Program-made: the position numbers and the translations under genes | Notes under the pieces: model-generated | Seen by the model: only the letters and a program-made list of their open reading frames with translations | The model's database searches: none | Told to the model about the DNA's origin: nothing | Shown: in pieces, positions 16,693 through 25,735 of the stretch | Layout: each line of letters begins with the position of its first letter | Position numbering within the stretch: position 1 is the stretch's first letter | NCBI GenBank assembly: GCA_900313015.1 | Contig: OMPR01000004.1 | Coordinates: 124,001 to 188,000 of the forward strand | Origin: Rhodobacteraceae bacterium EL53 | Lineage (GTDB): Bacteria > Pseudomonadota > Alphaproteobacteria > Rhodobacterales > Rhodobacteraceae | Reading direction: 5' to 3' | DNA length: 64,000 nucleotides

Positions 16693-17585
16693 AGATCGGC
16701 TTGGGTTAACCCGTCGGCCAGCAAATCCCAGACCCTGCGAATGCGTGGGGTCTGGCGCATCGCTTGGGGCGCTGCCAGCCAGACCTCGAGCGATGGGATT
16801 TGAAAATCAAATTCCAAAGCCTGAACCAGAGGGTCGGCGCGGGCCACGGCTTTTTGACAAAAGCCAATGCCACATCCCGCCCGAACGAGCTGCCAATAGG
16901 CCGTTTGGTTATCGCATCGAACCGGAAAGTTCTCTCGGCTGGCGGGCCAGCCCATGTCTCGCATTGTGGTGATGATCAGATCGCTTTTGTCATAGCCCAC
17001 AATGTCATGTTCAAAAATATCCTCCATCTTTTCTGGTGTGCCTGCGCGCTCCAGATAGGACCGTGCCGCATAAGCGCCCAGTTCAATCGTGCCCACATGT
17101 CGGGCAACGATGTCGACCTGCGTGGGGCGATACATGCGAACCGCAATATCAGCCTCGCGGAACAGCAGGTTTTCTGATGAATCCGTTGGCACCAATTCCA
17201 ACTGAATGGTTGGTTCTGCCGCCCGTATCTGAGCAAGAATTGGCGGCAGAACGTGGTGAGATGCAAAAACCGAAGCCGTCAATCGCACGGTTCCATCCAA
17301 TTGCTGGGATTGCCCGGCAGCCGTCAATGTCAGCGCACTCATCGCGTCCCGCATTTGCCGCGCCATTGGCAATAACCGCGCGCCAATGTCGCTGAGCTGG
17401 AACCCCCGGGCGTGGCGATCAAACAAAGAAACGCCAAGCGTATCCTCAAGGGCTTGGATCTGTCGCCCAAGGGTGGGTTGACTGCGTTGCAGCTGCCGCC
17501 CGGCAGCGCTGAGCGAACCGGTATCAGCAACAGCCAGAAAACTTTGGATCAGAGACCAATCAGATAGGGTAAGCGATTTTTCCAT
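16689..17585 (-). CDS. LysR-family transcriptional regulator
   Basis: A 298-residue regulator with an N-terminal winged helix (about residues 8-66, containing GSLSAAGRQLQRSQPTLGRQIQALE) and a periplasmic-binding-like effector domain. It is divergent from the NAD(P)-binding protein gene at 17677, its probable target. An ATTCATTATTGAAT dyad (17584-17597) overlaps its own start codon and could serve autoregulation. Confidence 0.93.
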   Translation of the reverse strand: MEKSLTLSDWSLIQSFLAVADTGSLSAAGRQLQRSQPTLGRQIQALEDTLGVSLFDRHARGFQLSDIGARLLPMARQMRDAMSALTLTAAGQSQQLDGTVRLTASVFASHHVLPPILAQIRAAEPTIQLELVPTDSSENLLFREADIAVRMYRPTQVDIVARHVGTIELGAYAARSYLERAGTPEKMEDIFEHDIVGYDKSDLIITTMRDMGWPASRENFPVRCDNQTAYWQLVRAGCGIGFCQKAVARADPLVQALEFDFQIPSLEVWLAAPQAMRQTPRIRRVWDLLADGLTQADL

Positions 17586-17597
17586 TCATTATTGAAT
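17584..17597. promoter_or_regulatory. Dyad in the LysR / epimerase divergent promoter
   Basis: The inverted repeat ATTCA-TTAT-TGAAT covers the LysR start codon. A further TGAATG copy lies near 17636. The spacing differs from the classic T-N11-A LysR box, so this is a tentative operator. Confidence 0.3.
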
Positions 17598-17676
17598 ACA
17601 TGATCTGCGATTTCATGCAATTTATATATAATTTTTGAATGGATAGGGTGAAGGCACCAGAACAGGAGCTTTACCC

Positions 17677-18585
17677 ATGACACAGACCGTTCTTATCCTT
17701 GGGGCCACTGGCCGTTTCGGACGCAATGCCGCCCAGCAGTTTCGCGCAGCGGGTTGGCATGTGCGGACATTTGACCGGGCACGGGATCAATTGAACACCG
17801 CCGCGCAGGGCGCTGATGTGATCGTCAACGCGTGGAACCCGCTTTACCCAGATTGGGCGAAACAGGTGCCCAAGTTATATGCCCAAGTGATCGAAGCGGC
17901 AGAGCTGAGCAACGCGACGGTGATTGTCCCCGGCAATGTCTATGTCTTTGGGTCGCAAGCCCCGTTGCCTTGGTCAGGGGCAACGCCGCATCTGGCAACC
18001 AATCCACTGGCGCAAATCCGAATAGATATGGAGGAGGCGTACAAGGCCTCAACCGTGCGCACCATCGTGCTGCGCGCCGGGGATTTTATCGACACCCAAG
18101 CGTCAGGAAACTGGTTTGACCAGATCATGACCAAAAACCTGCCCAAGGGGCAATTTACCTACCCCGGAAATGCGCACATTCCACATGCCTGGGCCTATTT
18201 GCCTGACCTGTGCCGCGCGGCAGTTGAGCTGGCGGAAATGCGGCATGAATTGCCGCGATATACAGATATCCCTTTTGCAGGCTTCACGCTGAGCGGTGCG
18301 GAGATGGCACAAGCACTATCTGGGGTGTTGGGGCAGGAAATACGGGTAAAGGCGATGAACTGGTTACCGCTGCAAGTGGCGCGCCCATTCTGGCCGTTGG
18401 CAAGGTGTCTGTTAGAAATGCGATATCTCTGGGATACGCCACATTCTCTGGGCGGAACGATGATGGCAGATCTCTTGCCGAATTTCCGGGCCACACCTTT
18501 GGAGACGGCGCTGGCGGCGGCAATTCCTGCTGACCTAATCCAGACGCAGATCCACCCAAACCAAACGGTGCCGGCTCGCTTGTAG
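17677..18585 (+). CDS. NAD(P)-binding epimerase/NmrA-like protein
   Basis: A 302-residue extended short-chain dehydrogenase-like protein. The N-terminal Rossmann motif GATGRFGRNAA (residues 9-19) binds NAD(P). The middle has PGNVYVFG and an LRAGDF strand, as in the NmrA/epimerase group. The classical YxxxK active site is not evident, so catalysis is uncertain and a redox sensor is possible. Divergent from LysR. Its last 51 bases overlap the convergent nuclease-like gene. Confidence 0.82.
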   Translation: MTQTVLILGATGRFGRNAAQQFRAAGWHVRTFDRARDQLNTAAQGADVIVNAWNPLYPDWAKQVPKLYAQVIEAAELSNATVIVPGNVYVFGSQAPLPWSGATPHLATNPLAQIRIDMEEAYKASTVRTIVLRAGDFIDTQASGNWFDQIMTKNLPKGQFTYPGNAHIPHAWAYLPDLCRAAVELAEMRHELPRYTDIPFAGFTLSGAEMAQALSGVLGQEIRVKAMNWLPLQVARPFWPLARCLLEMRYLWDTPHSLGGTMMADLLPNFRATPLETALAAAIPADLIQTQIHPNQTVPARL

Positions 18586-19608
18586 AGCTACATCATGGCC
18601 TGGATCGTCCGAGGCAGGCCAAAACACCCCACTGTCCGCGATAGTCCAATCTGACGAGGGCAGGATGTAGTCGACGCGCAACCGCCCTGCGCGTTCCCAA
18701 TCCACTGTATCGCGTGCATTAGGGGTTTTGTGCCCTTGGTCGGTGGCTTGGGCGGCGCCGTCGCTTTGCGGGGCTGGATCCTGAAGGCGTGGATCAGCAA
18801 GCAGGGATCGAATTGTCTCTGACCGGCCGTCGCTGTCCCATGGGTCCAAATTGGCCCCGCCCGCGATGACGAAACGTTTGCTGGGGGGCGCCCCCAATTT
18901 CCCATCGATCAAGACCCGCCACAGCCGAATTTCGTCCCGGTTGCGCAGACCGTTTCGGTCCTCGGGGCCGTCAAAAACGGGGGGTGCAGCTTGAAATGTC
19001 ATTAACTGCATCGGGCCAGATGGCAGGTCGATCGGAACAATCCAATGCGCGGTCGACGATAACCTTTGTGCGGCCTGTGCCTGGGCTGATGGAAAGGGAG
19101 CCCCACGATGGGTCGGTAAAACTGCGCCCGGCAACTCCTGCCATAAAAGCGGGGACAGATCGCGTACCGCGTCCGTATCGATCGGATAGCGTGACAGCAA
19201 CGCCAACCCCCCTTGGCCGGTAAAAGACCCGTACCCTTGGGAATCTCCGGGGCCGCCAAGCCGTCCATCGCCATCAAGGTCGAGCTTGCTGGCCAAGCCA
19301 CTGTTGGGGCGCAGCGACAGGCGGTAGGGATAGATCAAGCCAGTGTTTTCAATCCGCTTAACCAAGGCATTCAGCCCTTGGTTTTCATAATCCCAATCGA
19401 TCCCCTGCAGGGCCAAAACGTCTGGGGCAGTTTGGCGAATGACCTCCACCACCGCAGCAATTTGTGGGTCTTTGTCGCGTCGGATATCCCGCAGCATCAA
19501 GCCGGGACCGTCTCTTTGCAATTCGGTGTTGAAGGTCGCGACACGCAAAGTGTCAGGTCCGGCTGCCGCTACACAAGGCAGCAGAAGCAGGATGAGCCAT
19601 CGCATCAT
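18535..19608 (-). CDS. Secreted endonuclease/exonuclease/phosphatase-family protein
   Basis: A 357-residue protein with a signal peptide (MMRWLILLLLPCVAAAG). It has the EEP fold start LRVATFNTELQ, the metal-site block DVLALQGIDWD, a central GGLALLSRYPI, AGGANLDPWDSDG and RLRVDYILPSSDW. Members are nucleases or phosphoesterases; an extracellular or periplasmic nuclease is plausible. Several catalytic positions are altered from the usual (for example QGID for QEV[D/E], GGAN for GDFN), so activity should not be assumed. Its ATG overlaps the stop of the upstream membrane protein as ATGA. Confidence 0.83.
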   Translation of the reverse strand: MMRWLILLLLPCVAAAGPDTLRVATFNTELQRDGPGLMLRDIRRDKDPQIAAVVEVIRQTAPDVLALQGIDWDYENQGLNALVKRIENTGLIYPYRLSLRPNSGLASKLDLDGDGRLGGPGDSQGYGSFTGQGGLALLSRYPIDTDAVRDLSPLLWQELPGAVLPTHRGAPFPSAQAQAAQRLSSTAHWIVPIDLPSGPMQLMTFQAAPPVFDGPEDRNGLRNRDEIRLWRVLIDGKLGAPPSKRFVIAGGANLDPWDSDGRSETIRSLLADPRLQDPAPQSDGAAQATDQGHKTPNARDTVDWERAGRLRVDYILPSSDWTIADSGVFWPASDDPGHDVALQASRHRLVWVDLRLD

Positions 19609-20438
19609 GCGGTTTGCATTGCCTCGGCGTTGGCATAAGCGCGGCGGCGTTTTTCTTCGATCAGCTCAGCTATGCGTAACATCGCCATACCGCGCATGAT
19701 CATGCTTGCCGGCAAAAAGGCCCACGCGCTCATGGTCCAAATTAGGGTCTGTGGGTCGTCCAAGCTGATTGGATTGATCAACTCGGATGTGGCTTTGACC
19801 AGCGCCGGGATCACAAAGGGCAAAAGGAAACCCAAAGCCACGTTGATGCGCCCATCCCGTTGCAGGCGGGTCACCACGTCCCCGCCTGTTGTTGGGTCAA
19901 ACAAAGGCAGGTTGATCCAGACGTTGAAGGCACCATTCCCGGTCGGCCACCCTTGTACACGCACAGCAAAGAAAAAGGCGGCGACAGTGCAGAGCGCGAC
20001 AACATAAGAAATGCTGGCAGCCATACGTACACCGTTGATCGTTTCTAAGGTTGCCTGATCCGGGAGCATTAATACGACAAGACGGACCGGCGAATAGGGG
20101 ATGTCCATGATATGGGCAAACAGCGTGCCGAGCCCTGCAAACAAGGCAGTGACGTTCGATGGTTCGAACTTATGTTTACAGATCAAGGTTAGCAAAGTGA
20201 CCATTGTCAGCAGAGCCAAAAACCGCAACCTGTTCAGAGGGGGGGCATCCCGAAATTCGATGAAGCTTGGAAAGGTAGAATTGTATTCCGCAAAGGTTAG
20301 CACGAACCCCAAGATCGCAAGCAAAGCTACGATTTCTGTCGACTCAGTTGTGATCCGCGGTAAGTAAAGCGCCGGAGTCGCGACCATCATGGCCACTAAA
20401 AATCCGCGCAATGCCGCGCCTGTGATGCGTGCAATCAC
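19605..20438 (-). CDS. Conserved membrane protein of unknown function
   Basis: A 277-residue protein with about six hydrophobic stretches (roughly residues 8-30, 36-54, 73-90, 95-115, 140-165, 200-225). A basic C-terminal tail contains EEKRRRAYANAEA. It starts at GTG 20438. I recognise no characterised family. It is coupled by an ATGA overlap to the secreted EEP-family protein downstream, so the two probably work together at the envelope. Confidence 0.7.
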   Translation of the reverse strand: MIARITGAALRGFLVAMMVATPALYLPRITTESTEIVALLAILGFVLTFAEYNSTFPSFIEFRDAPPLNRLRFLALLTMVTLLTLICKHKFEPSNVTALFAGLGTLFAHIMDIPYSPVRLVVLMLPDQATLETINGVRMAASISYVVALCTVAAFFFAVRVQGWPTGNGAFNVWINLPLFDPTTGGDVVTRLQRDGRINVALGFLLPFVIPALVKATSELINPISLDDPQTLIWTMSAWAFLPASMIMRGMAMLRIAELIEEKRRRAYANAEAMQTA

Positions 20439-20711
20439 TGTCCGATCCCTTCAAACTGGACAGGCCGATGCTTTGCCGAGCCTTTGTTCCAACTTGATCC
20501 CAACCAATTCTGGCTGAAGTGCCTCATTTTGGCCCCATTTGTGCCGCTGTTTCGTCACTCACTCAAGTCGCGGACCCACGAAATACCTGATTTTAGGCGA
20601 GAATGTGGCGGAAGTGGTGCGAGATTGCATCAATTTGGGCGCATATTTGGGGCGGGCGTGTGAGAGAAAACCACATCTTGTGGTAGAGTTCGATGATATA
20701 TCTAAAACCTA
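20439..20711. other. Intergenic stretch without recognised gene
   Basis: The leftward membrane-protein gene at 20438 and leuD at 20772 leave this gap. An 84-codon rightward frame from 20539 runs through the leuD terminator and into leuD antisense; it shows no family features and I treat it as chance. I see no repeat or RNA motif. Confidence 0.4.
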
Positions 20712-20739
20712 TTGGGGCCCCGCGATTGCGAGGCCCCAA
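20712..20739 (-). terminator. Rho-independent terminator of leuD
   Basis: Perfect arms TTGGGGCC (20712-20719) and GGCCCCAA (20732-20739) follow the leuD stop by about 30 bases. On the minus strand the stem is followed by a TTTT-containing stretch. Confidence 0.7.
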
Positions 20740-20771
20740 CGGTTAGAATCGTTATTTTGTATAGATCGGGA

Positions 20772-21377
20772 TCAGACCCAAGGACGCGCCTGAGCAGCGG
20801 CCGCTTCGAAGGTGTCGATTGCTGCAGCTTTCTCCATCGTCAGGCCGATATCGTCCAACCCTTCGAGAAGGCAGTGCTTTTTGAATGAGTCGACCTCAAA
20901 GGAAATGACTTCACCGTCCGAGGTGGTGATTTCCTGTGCTTCCAGATCCACGGTCATGCGGGCGTTTTCACCCTTTTCCGCGTCAGCCATCAAGACGTCG
21001 ACCTGTTCTTGGGGCAGGACGATGGGCAGGATGCCGTTCTTGAAGCAGTTGTTAAAGAAGATGTCGGCAAAGCTGGTAGAGATCACGCATTTGATGCCGA
21101 AATCTGCGATCGCCCACGGCGCGTGCTCACGCGACGAACCACAGCCGAAGTTGTCGCCCGCGACCAGAATTTCGGTGCTGCGATACTGTGGTTTGTTGAG
21201 CACAAAGTCAGCGATTTCAGCGCCATCGCGCGTATAGCGCATTTCATCAAACAGGTTCACACCAAAGCCAGTGCGCTGAATGGATTTCAGAAACACCTTG
21301 GGGATGATCATGTCTGTGTCGATATTGACCAGCGGCATCGGGGCGGCGATGCCGGTGAGTTTTTCGAATTTGTCCAT
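20772..21377 (-). CDS. leuD: 3-isopropylmalate dehydratase small subunit
   Basis: Swivelling-domain subunit of isopropylmalate isomerase, 201 residues. It pairs with LeuC to interconvert 2- and 3-isopropylmalate. Recognisable blocks are [40 protein letters not shown] and [11 protein letters not shown]. Full length. It is downstream of leuC and separated from it by an hdeD-like gene, all leftward; a hairpin terminator follows. Confidence 0.97.
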   Translation of the reverse strand: MDKFEKLTGIAAPMPLVNIDTDMIIPKVFLKSIQRTGFGVNLFDEMRYTRDGAEIADFVLNKPQYRSTEILVAGDNFGCGSSREHAPWAIADFGIKCVISTSFADIFFNNCFKNGILPIVLPQEQVDVLMADAEKGENARMTVDLEAQEITTSDGEVISFEVDSFKKHCLLEGLDDIGLTMEKAAAIDTFEAAAAQARPWV

Positions 21378-21458
21378 TTCCAGACTCCTAATTTCGACCC
21401 ACTAGATGTGGGGGGTACCCCGCATCAGGGCGGGGGGTGATATCCGTGCACCGGGCGT

Positions 21459-21479
21459 GCACCACCTGTGCACTCCCCG
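21459..21479. repeat. Intergenic GTGCAC element, copy 1
   Basis: A 21-base stretch containing GCACC, CCTGTGCACT and CCCG that matches 18 of 21 bases with a second copy at 36984-37004. It lies between hdeD and leuD in a region rich in short GTGCAC palindromes. This looks like a dispersed extragenic repeat. Confidence 0.5.
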
Positions 21480-21528
21480 ATGACGTTTCAGCGGCCCCGC
21501 GGGTCGGACTAGACGTCCGGCCCGAACC

Positions 21529-22065
21529 TTAGGCCGCTGCGTTACCTTTGTCGGCGCTGCGGAAAAACAGCGACGTGAAGACCAGACCAAAGCCGTTGAA
21601 CAGCATCTCGATGCCCAAGAGCAGACCCAAGAAACTGGCGGCGAGTTCCGCAGTTGCGTTGGACCAGAGATATCCGGCCAAGAGGATCGACAGAACGCCG
21701 GAGATCAGTGTCGGCCAGAAATACGCAGTGCCGCGCATCTGGAACGACAAAAAGACCCGTGCGATGCCGCCGGCCAGGAACAGGATCAACACCAGCATGG
21801 CGAGCGAGATCGTGCCCTGAAGCGGATGAGCAATGAACGACCAGCCCAGGAACAACATGATTGCGCCCATCAGAATGGACAGGATCTTGTTGCCTGTGCC
21901 TTCGACGGAGAACCCGCCGACGACCTGCAAACCACCGCTGATCAGCAGCAGAATGCCGACGGTTGCGGTGATCGCGATAGAGGCCACGACCGGTGCGCCC
22001 AGTACGAAAACACCGAATACAATGGACAGAAGCCCCAGTAGGAGCAGTTTTAGCCAGTCACTCAT
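21529..22065 (-). CDS. HdeD-like (DUF308) membrane protein
   Basis: A 178-residue membrane protein with six predicted helices. Opening blocks GLLSIVFGVFVLGAPVVAS and LLISGGLQVVGG are typical of the HdeD/DUF308 family, first linked to acid resistance in enterobacteria. Its role in this organism is unknown. It sits between leuC and leuD on the same strand, with gaps of 38 and 151 bp, so leucine genes and this gene may share a transcript. Confidence 0.88.
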   Translation of the reverse strand: MSDWLKLLLLGLLSIVFGVFVLGAPVVASIAITATVGILLLISGGLQVVGGFSVEGTGNKILSILMGAIMLFLGWSFIAHPLQGTISLAMLVLILFLAGGIARVFLSFQMRGTAYFWPTLISGVLSILLAGYLWSNATAELAASFLGLLLGIEMLFNGFGLVFTSLFFRSADKGNAAA

Positions 22066-22103
22066 TTCTTAGTCCCTCTCAAGAATTCAACTCTTAGAGG
22101 AGC

Positions 22104-23510
22104 TTACATCATTTCACGGATGTCTGTCAGCTTTCCTGTAAGTGCCGCAGCGGCAGCCATTGCAGGGCTGACCAGATGCGTGCGGCCTTTGTAGCCCTGA
22201 CGACCCTCAAAGTTGCGGTTCGAAGTTGCGGCGCAACGCTCGCCTTCGGACAACTGGTCGGGGTTCATCGCCAGACACATCGAACACCCTGCCAGACGCC
22301 ATTCGAAACCAGCCTCGCGGAAGATATCAGCCAGACCTTCTTCTTCGGCTTGCAGACGAACAAGGCCCGAACCCGGAACGATCATGGCGCGCATACCGTC
22401 TTTGATTTTCTTGCCTTTGACCACTTCAGCCACGGCGCGGAAATCTTCGATACGGCCATTGGTGCAGGAACCGATGAACACAGTGTCGATTTCGATGTCG
22501 GTCAATTTCTGACCGGGGGTCAGGCCCATGTATTCGATCGAGCGACGGGCCGCTTCGACTTTACCGCCCTCAAAATCTTCGGGGTTGGGCACAACACCGG
22601 TGATGGGCAGAACGTCCTCGGGCGAGGTGCCCCATGTGACGACGGGCTGAATGTCTTCGCCTTTCAACGTGACAACTTTGTCGAAATGCGCGCCTTCGTC
22701 GGTGAAGAGCGTTTTCCACCACGTCAGAGCGGCTTCCCACTGGGCGCCTTTGGGGGCGTGCGGGCGACCGTTGACGTAGTCGTATGTGGTCTGGTCTGGC
22801 GCGATCAGGCCAGCGCGCGCGCCGCCTTCGATGGCCATGTTGCAGACGGTCATGCGCCCTTCCATCGACAGGTCGCGAATCGCTTCACCACAATATTCGA
22901 TGACATAGCCGGTGCCGCCGCCGGTGCCGGTTTCACCAATCACGGCCAGTGTGATGTCCTTGGCGGTCACACCGGGCATCAGTTTGCCGGTGATTTCCAC
23001 CTTCATGTTTTTGGACTTTTTCTGGATCAGCGTCTGCGTGGCCAGAACGTGCTCGACCTCGGAGGTGCCGATGCCGTGCGCCAAAGCGCCGAATGCGCCA
23101 TGGGTCGCGGTGTGGCTGTCGCCGCAGACAACGGTCATGCCGGGCAGGGTCCAGCCCTGTTCTGGTCCAACGATGTGCACGATGCCCTGACGGACGTCAG
23201 ACACAGGGTAATAGTGCACGCCGAATTCTTTGGCGTTGGTGTCTAGCGCTGCGACCTGAATGCGTGATTCTTCGGTCATCTGTGCAGGATCTTCGCGGCC
23301 CTCGGTGGTGGGAACGTTGTGATCAGGAACAGCAATGGTTTTTTCTGGTGCGCGGACTTTGCGCCCGGTCATGCGCAGGCCTTCAAAAGCCTGAGGGCTG
23401 GTGACTTCGTGCACCAGATGGCGGTCGATATAAAGCAGGCTGGTGCCGTCTTCGGCTTCGTGCGCAAGGTGCGCATCCCAGATTTTGTCGTAAAGCGTCT
23501 TGGGGGACAT
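22104..23510 (-). CDS. leuC: 3-isopropylmalate dehydratase large subunit
   Basis: Catalytic [4Fe-4S] subunit of isopropylmalate isomerase, 468 residues, aconitase superfamily. It shows [43 protein letters not shown], the cluster cysteine in [12 protein letters not shown] and the [10 protein letters not shown] pair near the C-terminus. Complete. It begins a leftward run leuC, hdeD-like, leuD. The upstream 300 bases are shared with the divergent rsfS region. Confidence 0.97.
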   Translation of the reverse strand: MSPKTLYDKIWDAHLAHEAEDGTSLLYIDRHLVHEVTSPQAFEGLRMTGRKVRAPEKTIAVPDHNVPTTEGREDPAQMTEESRIQVAALDTNAKEFGVHYYPVSDVRQGIVHIVGPEQGWTLPGMTVVCGDSHTATHGAFGALAHGIGTSEVEHVLATQTLIQKKSKNMKVEITGKLMPGVTAKDITLAVIGETGTGGGTGYVIEYCGEAIRDLSMEGRMTVCNMAIEGGARAGLIAPDQTTYDYVNGRPHAPKGAQWEAALTWWKTLFTDEGAHFDKVVTLKGEDIQPVVTWGTSPEDVLPITGVVPNPEDFEGGKVEAARRSIEYMGLTPGQKLTDIEIDTVFIGSCTNGRIEDFRAVAEVVKGKKIKDGMRAMIVPGSGLVRLQAEEEGLADIFREAGFEWRLAGCSMCLAMNPDQLSEGERCAATSNRNFEGRQGYKGRTHLVSPAMAAAAALTGKLTDIREMM

Positions 23511-23824
23511 AGGTCCACTCCCCGTATGTAGGAAAAATAGCTGGCGATTGGCTGGGCGCGTTTATAGGCGCGCCAGTACCGTGCGGGCAGCCCCATAGAA
23601 GCGTTCGCGCAGGCGCGCGCGATCTTGCAGTGCAATGCAGGGGGCATAAACGGGTCTCATAGGGCACCAGATACAGGCGGAAAGTGAGTCTATCAAGGTC
23701 TTGCGCCCCGAAACGGTGCCGTAACGGCACAGGTGTGAGTGGCTGCTATGCAGATTCATTGAATTGTCACCGCTGCGTTGTTACCTTAAAGGCACCCCAG
23801 CGCCGGGGGTCTGTCGGCGTATTC
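23511..23824. other. Divergent leuC / rsfS intergenic region
   Basis: About 310 bases hold the promoters for leuC (left) and rsfS (right). I found no leader peptide rich in leucine codons, riboswitch or clear palindromic operator. Short frames here have no recognisable features. Confidence 0.4.
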
Positions 23825-23835
23825 AAAGGAGGACA

Positions 23836-23892
23836 ATGTCCTGTCAACGCATATCGAGACGGCTGTGCCCGTCGATGGTCGGGCCGCAATGA
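23836..23892 (+). CDS. Possible 18-codon leader ORF upstream of rsfS
   Basis: The best ribosome site in this region, AAAGGAGG (23825-23832), precedes an ATG at 23836 with a rather short 3-base spacing. The frame encodes 18 residues starting MSCQRISRRLC and stops at TGA 23890-23892, overlapping the rsfS ATG at 23889. It may couple translation to rsfS. Alternatively the SD serves a non-ATG start of rsfS (its frame is open through here) or an upstream indel exists. Confidence 0.35.
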   Translation: MSCQRISRRLCPSMVGPQ

Positions 23893-24251
23893 TGGCCCAA
23901 ACCAAACGTACCAGTGATACCGTACTTGCGCGTATCCTTTCCTCATTAAACGACGACAAAGCCGAAGATGTGGTGCAGATTGATCTGCGCGGCAAAACGG
24001 AGATTGGCGATTACATGGTAATTGCCACCGGTCGGTCGACTCGTCAGGTATCTTCGATGGCTTCAAAGCTGACGGATCGCCTGAAGCAGGAATTTGGCTT
24101 TACCTCAAAGGTCGAAGGTAAAGATTCCGGCGACTGGGTCCTGATCGACACTGGCGATGTGGTCGTGCATATCTTCCGTCCGGAAGTGCGCGAATTCTAT
24201 CAGCTGGAAAAGATGTGGATGCCACAGGGAAGCAGCGCCTCGGTGAACTGA
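23889..24251 (+). CDS. rsfS: Ribosome silencing factor RsfS
   Basis: Binds ribosomal protein uL14 and blocks subunit joining when nutrients are short. The core DKAEDVVQIDLRGKTEIGDYMVIATGRSTRQV and the later GDWVLIDTGDVVVHIFRPEVREFYQLEKMW are diagnostic. From ATG 23889 the protein has 120 residues. The reading frame extends upstream to GTG 23865 and beyond, and the strongest SD (23825-23832) lies well upstream, so the true start is unsettled. It is followed by rlmH, a frequent neighbour in bacteria. Confidence 0.93.
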   Translation: MMAQTKRTSDTVLARILSSLNDDKAEDVVQIDLRGKTEIGDYMVIATGRSTRQVSSMASKLTDRLKQEFGFTSKVEGKDSGDWVLIDTGDVVVHIFRPEVREFYQLEKMWMPQGSSASVN

Positions 24252-24294
24252 GGCGCCTACCTGGCCCGTATAAGCGGGCCGGAGGCGGAGTGAG

Positions 24295-24765
24295 ATGCGC
24301 TTAAGTCTCTGCGCGGTCGGTCGCTTACGGGCCGGACCGGAGAAAACCCTGATCGACGATTATCTGACCCGGTTTGACCGGACAGGGCGGGCCTTGGGCC
24401 TTGGCCCTGCGAAGATGATTGAGGTCGAGGATAAGAAGAACGCAGGGATGGGGGCCGAGGCCGCTTTGCTGCGTAAGGCGCTGCCCAAGGGCGCGGTGAT
24501 CTGTACGCTGGATGAGCGGGGCAAGGTGTTGTCCTCGCCCGAGTTTGCGGATCGGCTGGGCAAGTGGCGCGATGCTGGACGTCAGGATCTGGCGCTGGTG
24601 ATTGGCGGGGCAGATGGGATCGATCCCAGCCTGCGCGCCGAGGCCGATTTTTCCATATCTTTCGGTAAGATGGTGTGGCCGCACATGATGGTGCGGGTGA
24701 TGCTGGCCGAGCAATTGTACCGCGCGTCGACGATTCTGTCGGGCGGGCCATATCACCGGGTGTGA
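24295..24765 (+). CDS. rlmH: 23S rRNA (pseudouridine1915-N3)-methyltransferase
   Basis: SPOUT-class methyltransferase acting on helix 69 of 23S rRNA with S-adenosylmethionine, 156 residues. The motif LALVIGGADGIDPSL and the C-terminal SFGKMVWPHMMVRVMLAEQLYRA are diagnostic of RlmH. GGAG lies just before ATG 24295. It stands 43 bases after rsfS and 1 base before the flavodoxin-like gene, suggesting one transcript. Confidence 0.96.
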   Translation: MRLSLCAVGRLRAGPEKTLIDDYLTRFDRTGRALGLGPAKMIEVEDKKNAGMGAEAALLRKALPKGAVICTLDERGKVLSSPEFADRLGKWRDAGRQDLALVIGGADGIDPSLRAEADFSISFGKMVWPHMMVRVMLAEQLYRASTILSGGPYHRV

Positions 24766-24766
24766 C

Positions 24767-25252
24767 ATGGCTGAGCTACTGATCGTCTATCATTCGCGCA
24801 CTGGTGGCAGCCAGCAAATGGCCCAGGCTGCCGCTGCGGGGGCCGAAGGCGAGGCGACGGTGACTTTGCTGGCGGCTGAACAGGCCGGGCCGGACGATCT
24901 GTTGCGCGCCGATGGCTATCTGTTTTGCGCGCCAGAAAATCTGGCGGCGGTGTCCGGCGTCATGAAAGATTTCTTTGATCGCTGCTATTACCCTGTGCTG
25001 GGCCGGATCGAGGGGCGCCCTTATGCGCAGATGGTGTGTGCCGGATCGGATGGCGCAAACGCGGTGCGGCAGATGGCCCGGATCGCCACGGGTTGGCGAT
25101 TGAAGGCGGTGCAGGAGCCGATCATTGTCTGCACTCATGCACAGACAGAAGAACAGATATTGGCGGAAAAGGTGATCCCAGAGGACCAGTTGAACCTGTG
25201 CCGCGATCTGGGGATGGGTCTGGCCGCTGGGTTAAGTATGGGTTTGTTCTGA
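24767..25252 (+). CDS. Flavodoxin-like NAD(P)H oxidoreductase family protein
   Basis: A 161-residue flavodoxin-fold protein. The FMN phosphate loop is visible near the N-terminus (YHSRTGGSQQMA), followed by [32 protein letters not shown], the flavin-shielding loop. It should bind FMN and carry electrons, but the partner is unknown. It begins one base after the rlmH stop, so it is likely co-translated with rlmH. Confidence 0.85.
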   Translation: MAELLIVYHSRTGGSQQMAQAAAAGAEGEATVTLLAAEQAGPDDLLRADGYLFCAPENLAAVSGVMKDFFDRCYYPVLGRIEGRPYAQMVCAGSDGANAVRQMARIATGWRLKAVQEPIIVCTHAQTEEQILAEKVIPEDQLNLCRDLGMGLAAGLSMGLF

Positions 25253-25351
25253 GTGGCGGTCCGCGTCGCGGTGACGTTTCGGTGAGGCGCTGAGCGTTCG
25301 CCCGCGCGGACGCGTGCCTTTCACTGGCGTGATAGGCTAAAAGAGGCTTCT

Positions 25352-25699
25352 TTAGTTCAAGGTGACCGTTACGGTCTCATCGCTCCAGCCATCGACAATA
25401 CACCGGCTTTGGATTTGAACCTGTGTTGTTCCGGTTGGTAGCGTCACACCGCTGAGCGAACGGGTAAAGGGCTGTTCATGCTCGTGTGGGTGCGCCAGAA
25501 CCCGCAAGCCCAGCTCGTTTCCTTGCATGTCCAGCACACGCCACCCATCGGCGTAATGGTCCCAACCCGTATCTGGATGGCTCAGCGTGACATCGAATCG
25601 CCAGCCTGATCCAGACTCGCGCGCGGTTACATTTTCAATCACTGGCGCATCTGCAAAGGCGGGCGCGGCGAGGAACAAGATGGGGATGAGGTGTTTCAT
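25352..25699 (-). CDS. Small secreted protein of unknown function
   Basis: From ATG 25699 a 115-residue protein with a clean signal peptide (MKHLIPILFLAAPAFA) and a mature part rich in beta-prone sequence (VTARESGSGWRFDVTLSHPDTGWDHYADGW). One cysteine follows near the C-terminus. It resembles small conserved periplasmic proteins of Rhodobacteraceae, but I cannot name a function. In-frame ATGs at 25717 and 25735 are alternatives; the latter abuts the upstream stop (TGAATG), indicating coupling with the DUF599 gene. Confidence 0.75.
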   Translation of the reverse strand: MKHLIPILFLAAPAFADAPVIENVTARESGSGWRFDVTLSHPDTGWDHYADGWRVLDMQGNELGLRVLAHPHEHEQPFTRSLSGVTLPTGTTQVQIQSRCIVDGWSDETVTVTLN

Positions 25700-25735
25700 G
25701 GGTGCGATTTTAGTCATGGTTTCTGGCAGTACCAT

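Noticed and set aside
22176-23246. Rightward frame of 356 codons over leuC
   Set aside because: Antisense shadow of leuC with no domain features.
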